Shown here: positions 38,593 to 42,902 of the stretch, piece after piece
Position numbering within the stretch: position 1 is the stretch's first letter
Layout of the letters: each line of letters starts with the position of its first letter
From: Comamonadaceae bacterium
GTDB taxonomy: Bacteria > Pseudomonadota > Gammaproteobacteria > Burkholderiales > Burkholderiaceae_C
Reading direction: 5' to 3'
DNA length: 42,902 nt
Assembly (NCBI GenBank): GCA_947476465.1
Contig: CANJQN010000035.1
Span: 1-42,902 of the forward strand
Made by a program: the position numbers and the translations under genes
The notes under the pieces: generated by a model
Told to the model about the DNA's origin: nothing
Database searches by the model: none
The model's input: the letters and a program-made list of their open reading frames with translations, nothing else

Positions 38593-40680
38593 ATGCCTTC
38601 TGTATCTGGAAATCAGCCGGCAGCGCCTGGGTTGGCCGTGACAAGGCAGCCGGCCGCCTCATCTCGGCCCGCGATTGCCGCCGACTTCCACGGACGCAAG
38701 GTATCCAGTCAATCCCCCGGCGAATCCAAGGCCAGCAGCGGCATGGTCAAGGAGGCAGGCGCCAACTCGCCATTCGACGCCGTCACCACCCGCCTTGCCG
38801 ATCGAAAGGCCTCGATCGGGGCCGGCGCCACAAGCCAGCGCCCCGTTAACTTCACCCTGGCGTCAGATGCCATCCCCACCAGCACCGCCGTCAAGCACGC
38901 CTACGGTGAGCCCAAGCCGGACGTGGTCAGCATGGGCATCACGCTCAAGAAAAATTCCACCGCGTATCGGCAGGTTCTGGCGCATTTGGACACTTATCAA
39001 TACGCCTGCACCCTCGGAGAACGCGAACGCAACTTCCTGAAGAATGCAGACGCCATGCTGACCGCGCTGCAGGGGCTTCAAAAGGCCCTGACCATCTACG
39101 TCTCCGATCCAGGGCGCAGCCGAGTCGATGAGCTGCAGGAGCTGTTGGTCACGGTCACGAACGAGTTCACCCGCATCTCCTCGCTGCCCGGCCAGCTCGC
39201 GCAATTGCGCAAGGATGCGCCGTTGCTGGCGTCCACTCCGGACGCTGAACTTGCCCACCTCCTGAGCGCCGGCGTGAAGCCGGACGTTATCGCCACAGGC
39301 TACCGATTGAATCTGGGCGCCGCCGAGATCGAGGCGCACCATCGCGCGCGCCTGCCGATCAATGAGGCGACAGTCCAACATAACTTCACAGCGGCCACAC
39401 TGGTGCCGGCGTCCGTGGCTGTACTCGGCAAGGGCGCCATCAGCACCGTGTTGCAGGCCGACTACCTCATCGACGGCCGCCGAACCCACATGGTGTTCAA
39501 GCCCGAGACACCGGGCATCAGCCTGGGCCAGGCGGCGGAACTTGCGGGCATCCCCGTAGACGATCCGAACATGACCGGCCGCAGCGTGGCCACGCACAGC
39601 TATGCCCGGCTGTTGTCCCTTGAGCTCGTGCCCCTGACGGTGCCAGCGGTGCTCAATCAGGTGGCCGGCTGCCTCATGGAGCGCGTGGACGGGCATCAAT
39701 CCGTCATGACCGGTACGCTGCGCCAAGCCTTGTCGCCACAGCTGCAGCGTCGGCTGCAGTCCACGCCCGATGCATTGCCTCAGTACGCCCGTGAACAGGG
39801 CTTCACATCTGCCAAGATCGAAGCAGGCGAGCTCGTGCTGGAGCGCTTCGATGTGCAGGACAAGCTCGTCGATGGCAAGCGCGTCATGAGGGACGGCAAG
39901 GCTGAGTCGACCTTGCAGCCGGGAGCGATCAGCGTCGGGATGCCCTTCGATGACCCGGCCCTGCTTCGCGACCTGACGCGGGCCCAGTGGCTCGACTGCG
40001 CCACCCGCCAGGGCGACCGACACTCGCAGAACATCTTTTTCAGCACCGACGCCAGCGGCGCACTGAAGGTGCGCCTGATCGATAGCGCCTGCTCGTTCGG
40101 CTCCAACACCAGCGCGATGGACAAGTTGGCTGGCGATCGCATGTCGCTGCGCGCCAATCTGCCACCGGTGATCGACAAGGAGCTGCGTGAGGCCTTCCGC
40201 AATCTCGACCCGACCGAACTCAATGCGCAACTTCGCGCCCGCCTGACGCCCGCTGAAATTGAGGTCACGCTCGCCGACCTCGAGCAGATCAAGAAGACAC
40301 TGGACGCCTATGATGATGAGGAGGGCCGTGTCGTCGAGAACCTTGCCCAGTGGTCATCACCACGGGTCGCCGAACTTCTCGGCCTCGACAGCGACGGTGA
40401 AAAAATCTCGAAGGCCCTCACCGAGCCCTACAAGGACAAGCCGCCCGCCGTGGCGACGCAACGCAACCGGCTCGCAACGCTGCAGAACAAAGCAGGGGCC
40501 ATCAGCTACGCCGCACGCGAGGCCATGAGCCGAACATGCGCCGAATGGGAACTGGCGCAAACGCGCCGCACGGCTGGCGCGCGCCCCGCCGCGGCTGTGC
40601 ATGACATGGGCCGGCTCAGTGCCATCCTTGATGGGATGGAAGCGGCGCGCGACACAAAGGGGGCGCGCACCGACCTCTAG
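38593..40680 (+). CDS. Unrecognised 695-residue protein with PI3/PI4-kinase-like catalytic motifs (effector candidate)
   Basis: No family is recognised over the full length. Residues 1-90 are Ser/Ala/Pro rich and disordered. Residues about 120-270 are helical. From about 278 a kinase-like core appears: a Gly-rich turn GKGAISTVLQA, Lys303 in HMVFKPE as candidate ATP-binding lysine, LMERVDG as a hinge-like strand, GDRHSQNIFF at 474-483 with candidate catalytic Asp475 and metal-binding Asn480, and Asp497 in RLIDSACSFG. PI3-kinases carry the nearly identical catalytic loop GDRHNSNI followed by a strand and IDFG. Whether the substrate is lipid or protein is unknown. Start at 38593; the Shine-Dalgarno is poor (GGGGG). 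It ends on the same CTAG as convergent tsaD. No signal peptide or membrane helix. Effector role is inference. Confidence 0.85.
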   Translation: MPSVSGNQPAAPGLAVTRQPAASSRPAIAADFHGRKVSSQSPGESKASSGMVKEAGANSPFDAVTTRLADRKASIGAGATSQRPVNFTLASDAIPTSTAVKHAYGEPKPDVVSMGITLKKNSTAYRQVLAHLDTYQYACTLGERERNFLKNADAMLTALQGLQKALTIYVSDPGRSRVDELQELLVTVTNEFTRISSLPGQLAQLRKDAPLLASTPDAELAHLLSAGVKPDVIATGYRLNLGAAEIEAHHRARLPINEATVQHNFTAATLVPASVAVLGKGAISTVLQADYLIDGRRTHMVFKPETPGISLGQAAELAGIPVDDPNMTGRSVATHSYARLLSLELVPLTVPAVLNQVAGCLMERVDGHQSVMTGTLRQALSPQLQRRLQSTPDALPQYAREQGFTSAKIEAGELVLERFDVQDKLVDGKRVMRDGKAESTLQPGAISVGMPFDDPALLRDLTRAQWLDCATRQGDRHSQNIFFSTDASGALKVRLIDSACSFGSNTSAMDKLAGDRMSLRANLPPVIDKELREAFRNLDPTELNAQLRARLTPAEIEVTLADLEQIKKTLDAYDDEEGRVVENLAQWSSPRVAELLGLDSDGEKISKALTEPYKDKPPAVATQRNRLATLQNKAGAISYAAREAMSRTCAEWELAQTRRTAGARPAAAVHDMGRLSAILDGMEAARDTKGARTDL

Positions 40681-41714
40681 GCCGGCGCCAGCTCGCCCAA
40701 GGCCCAGCGCGGCTTCACGTCGAATGCGTAGACGCGGCTGGCCTGCGCGCTGCCAGACTGCAGTCGCATCGCCGCCGCCATCGCGATCATGGCGCCGTTG
40801 TCGGTGCACAGCGCCAGCTCGGGGTAGTGCACCCGCACCCCGCGCTGGGCGCAGGCCTCGTTCAATTGCTCGCGCAGCAGGCGGTTGGCGCCCACGCCGC
40901 CGGCCACCACGATGCGCTGCAGGCCGGTGTTCTTGAGCGCCGCCAGCGACTTCTTCACCAGCACCTCCACGATGGCGGCCTCGGTCGATGCCGCCAGATC
41001 GGCCGTGCGCACCTGCAGCTGGTCGCCCAGCTTTCTCGCCTGCGTGAGCACCGCGGTTTTCAGGCCGGCAAATGAAAAATCCAGGTTGCCGCTGTGCAGC
41101 AGCGGACGCGGCAGCTTGAAGGCCGTCGGGTCGCCCTGCCGCGCCATCTTTGACAGCGCCGGCCCGCCCGGATAGCCCAGGCCCATCAGCTTGGCCGACT
41201 TGTCGAAGGCCTCGCCGGCTGCGTCGTCGATGGTCTCGCCCAGCAACTCGTAGCGCCCCACCCCGTCCACCCGCATCAGCTGGGTGTGGCCGCCGGACAC
41301 CAGCAGCGCGACAAACGGAAACTCGGGCGGATCGGCACTGAGAAAGGGCGACAGCAGATGCCCTTCGAGGTGGTGCACACCCAGCACCGGCTTGCCCAGC
41401 GCCGCGCCCAGGGCGCAGGCCACACCGGCCCCGACCAACAGCGCACCGGCCAGACCGGGGCCGCGGGTGTAGGCCACCACGTCCACATCGGCCAGCGAGC
41501 GGCCCGATTCGCGCAGCACCTCTTCGGCCAGGGGGATCACCCGGCGAATGTGGTCGCGGCTGGCCAGCTCCGGGACCACGCCGCCATAGGCCTGGTGCAT
41601 GTCGATCTGGCTGTGCAGGGCGTGGGCGAGCAGGCGCGGTACAGGGGCGCCATCACCCTCGACCAGGGCGACGCCGGTTTCGTCGCAGGACGATTCGATT
41701 CCGATAACGAGCAT
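40677..41714 (-). CDS. tsaD: tRNA N6-adenosine threonylcarbamoyltransferase
   Basis: A 345-residue essential enzyme transferring threonylcarbamoyl to A37 of ANN-decoding tRNAs. N-terminal VIGIESSCDETGVAL is the ASKHA phosphate motif; HQAYGGVVPELASRDH carries the metal-binding His region; GVHHLEGHLLSPFL supplies the second His pair; VAGGVGANRLLRE is near the C-terminus. The usual neighbour rpsU is not present here. It has a TACACT box 6 nt before the ATG and no Shine-Dalgarno. Confidence 0.98.
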   Translation of the reverse strand: MLVIGIESSCDETGVALVEGDGAPVPRLLAHALHSQIDMHQAYGGVVPELASRDHIRRVIPLAEEVLRESGRSLADVDVVAYTRGPGLAGALLVGAGVACALGAALGKPVLGVHHLEGHLLSPFLSADPPEFPFVALLVSGGHTQLMRVDGVGRYELLGETIDDAAGEAFDKSAKLMGLGYPGGPALSKMARQGDPTAFKLPRPLLHSGNLDFSFAGLKTAVLTQARKLGDQLQVRTADLAASTEAAIVEVLVKKSLAALKNTGLQRIVVAGGVGANRLLREQLNEACAQRGVRVHYPELALCTDNGAMIAMAAAMRLQSGSAQASRVYAFDVKPRWALGELAPA

Positions 41715-41720
41715 GACGCA

Positions 41721-41726
41721 AGTGTA
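41721..41726 (-). promoter_or_regulatory. Candidate -10 (TACACT) for leaderless tsaD mRNA
   Basis: TACACT on the - strand ends 6 nt before the tsaD ATG, predicting transcription start at the A of ATG. The layout is identical to the one before the ABC exporter at 10490. A TGACTT-like -35 lies about 18 bp upstream and is weak. Confidence 0.45.
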
Positions 41727-41775
41727 GATTCGTCTTATCGCTGAAAGTCATGAGCCGTCACCGACAATCGCAGCC

Positions 41776-42684
41776 ATGGGAAGCATCAGTCATTACCTTA
41801 GAGAGATCGGCCGCGGCAAGCAGGGCGCCCGCTCGCTCAGCCGCGAGCAGGCGGCCGACCTGTTTGGTCAGGTGCTCGACGCCAGCGTCACCGACTACGA
41901 GGTCGGCGCCTTTTGCATCGCCATGCGCGTCAAGGGCGAGACGGCCCAGGAGATGGCCGGCTTTCTCGACGCCACAGCCACGCGCACCCGGCGCATTCCC
42001 GCCGGCCAGCGGCCGCTGGTCGTGCTGCCCAGCTACAACGGCGCGCGCAAGCTGCCCATGCTCACCCCCCTGCTGGCGCTGCTGGCGGCGCGGCGCGGCC
42101 TGCCGGTGCTGATTCACGGCACGGCCACCGAGGCGCGTCGCGTCGCTGTGGCCGAGGTGCTGGCGGCGCTGGGCATCGAGCCGCGCACAGAATCGGGCCC
42201 CATCGCCGCCGGTGAGGTGGCCTTCATGCCCACCGAACTGCTGTGCCCTGGGCTCAAGCGCCTGCTGGACGTGCGCCGCGTGGTCGGCCTGCGCAACTGC
42301 GCGCACAGCCTGGTCAAGCTGATGAACCCCAGCGAAGGCCCGGCGGTGATCGTGGGCAGCTACACCCACCCCGAGTACGCCGTGTCCATGGCCGAAGTGT
42401 TCGCCCTCACCGGCGCCACCGCACTGCTGCTGCGCGGCACCGAGGGCGAGGTGGTGGCTGACGCGCGGCGCCTGCCGCAAATGGACGGTTTCGTGCGCGG
42501 CGCGCGCATCACGCTGGAGCCCGGCCAGCGCGGCACCCTGACCGACCTGCCCGCCCTGCCCACCGAGATCGACGCGGCCAACACCGCGCGCTACATTCGC
42601 GCCGTGCTGGCGGGCGATACCCCTGTTCCGGCATCGATCGCGGCGCAGGTGGAACATATCTTGCGACTCGCAACCGCATCATGA
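41776..42684 (+). CDS. ybiB: YbiB/TrpD2 family protein (anthranilate phosphoribosyltransferase-like fold)
   Basis: A 302-residue homolog of E. coli YbiB, a nucleic-acid-binding protein with the fold of anthranilate phosphoribosyltransferase but without that activity. Visible: the N-terminal helical region YLREIGRGKQGARSLSREQAADLFGQVLD, DYEVGAFCIAMRVKGET, the glycine loop VVLPSYNGARKLPMLTPLLALLAA, and GLRNCAHSLVKLMNP in place of the PRPP-binding GxRT. It is divergent from tsaD (61 bp gap) and its stop overlaps the ATG of the next gene (ATGA). Confidence 0.88.
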   Translation: MGSISHYLREIGRGKQGARSLSREQAADLFGQVLDASVTDYEVGAFCIAMRVKGETAQEMAGFLDATATRTRRIPAGQRPLVVLPSYNGARKLPMLTPLLALLAARRGLPVLIHGTATEARRVAVAEVLAALGIEPRTESGPIAAGEVAFMPTELLCPGLKRLLDVRRVVGLRNCAHSLVKLMNPSEGPAVIVGSYTHPEYAVSMAEVFALTGATALLLRGTEGEVVADARRLPQMDGFVRGARITLEPGQRGTLTDLPALPTEIDAANTARYIRAVLAGDTPVPASIAAQVEHILRLATAS

Positions 42685-42902
42685 CGAACACCCACTTTTA
42701 TCCCGTCGGCCAGGTCACTCTGGTCGGCGCCGGCCCCGGCGATCCGGAGCTGTTGACGGTCAAGGCCGTCAAGGCCCTGCAGGCCGCCACCGTGCTGATG
42801 GTCGACGACCTGGTCAGCGACGAGATCGTGGCCCTGGCCAACCCCGCCGCGCGCGTGGTGCACGTGGGCAAGCGCGGCGGCTGCAAGAGCACACCGCAGA
42901 CC
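42681..42902 (+). CDS. cobA: Uroporphyrinogen-III C-methyltransferase (SUMT), 5' part only
   Basis: The first 74 residues of a tetrapyrrole methylase, cut by the window edge. VTLVGAGPGDPELLTVKAVKALQAA is the SAM-binding N-terminal motif; VLMVDDLVSDEI and the RVVHVGKRGG loop follow. SUMT methylates uroporphyrinogen III twice to precorrin-2 for siroheme or cobalamin. The symbol could equally be the SUMT domain of a cysG fusion, since the rest is not visible. Variation: most homologs read VYDxLVS where this has VDDLVS. Confidence 0.9.
   Translation, partial: MTNTHFYPVGQVTLVGAGPGDPELLTVKAVKALQAATVLMVDDLVSDEIVALANPAARVVHVGKRGGCKSTPQT

Overview
The window looks like chromosome of a GC-rich betaproteobacterium of the order Burkholderiales, most likely Comamonadaceae or a close relative. 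The evidence is the run pnp - quinone oxidoreductase - tpiA - secG - tRNA-Leu(GAG) - nuoABCDEFGHIJKLMN - DUF2818 - NUDIX - DUF1178 on one strand, the rnhA/methyltransferase pair divergent from gloB/mltD, and several dispersed GC-rich palindromic repeats of a type common in that family (from memory, not searched). No phage, transposase, CRISPR array or plasmid gene was seen.

Layout. 1-2008: two tandem paralogous genes of unknown function on the + strand, both beginning MGGVIS. 2021-6514: an RND efflux permease and its membrane fusion protein (- strand). 6662-7884: rnhA and a SAM methyltransferase (-). 7904-12268: gloB, a LysM lytic transglycosylase and a half-size ABC exporter (+). 12269-13222: a gene-free stretch that is one long imperfect inverted repeat holding REP-like hairpins. 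13223-29582: DUF1178, NUDIX, DUF2818 and the complete 14-gene respiratory complex I operon (-, read right to left). 29688-34886: tRNA-Leu, secG, tpiA, quinone oxidoreductase, pnp and rpsO (-), with a palindromic element of about 200 bp between rpsO and pnp. 35043-36524: an unrecognised, largely disordered protein (-). 36694-38448: aminotransferase (-) and divergent hsp20 (+). 38593-40680: an unrecognised 695-residue protein with a PI3/PI4-kinase-like catalytic loop (+). 40677-42902: tsaD (-), ybiB and the start of a SUMT/cobA gene (+).

The core genes are ordinary: energy conservation (complex I), RNA decay and translation (pnp, rpsO), export (secG), glycolysis (tpiA), tRNA modification (tsaD), detoxification (gloB, RND pump). 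The striking part is a set of four orphan genes at three sites among these housekeeping genes: two paralogs with a eukaryote-style N-myristoylation motif, one disordered protein with a nuclear-localisation-like basic patch, and one PI3K-like kinase candidate. Together they look like effectors delivered into eukaryotic cells, probably by a type III secretion system. No secretion machinery is in the window and I found no hrp/PIP promoter box, so that role is inference.

A second theme is repeat invasion of the nuo operon. A palindromic repeat is inserted in frame inside nuoG and recurs between nuoC and nuoD. A second GC-rich repeat family occupies the nuoI/nuoH, nuoF/nuoE and nuoE/nuoD junctions and seems to supply the last residues of NuoE. 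Three tandem hairpins lie between tRNA-Leu and nuoA.
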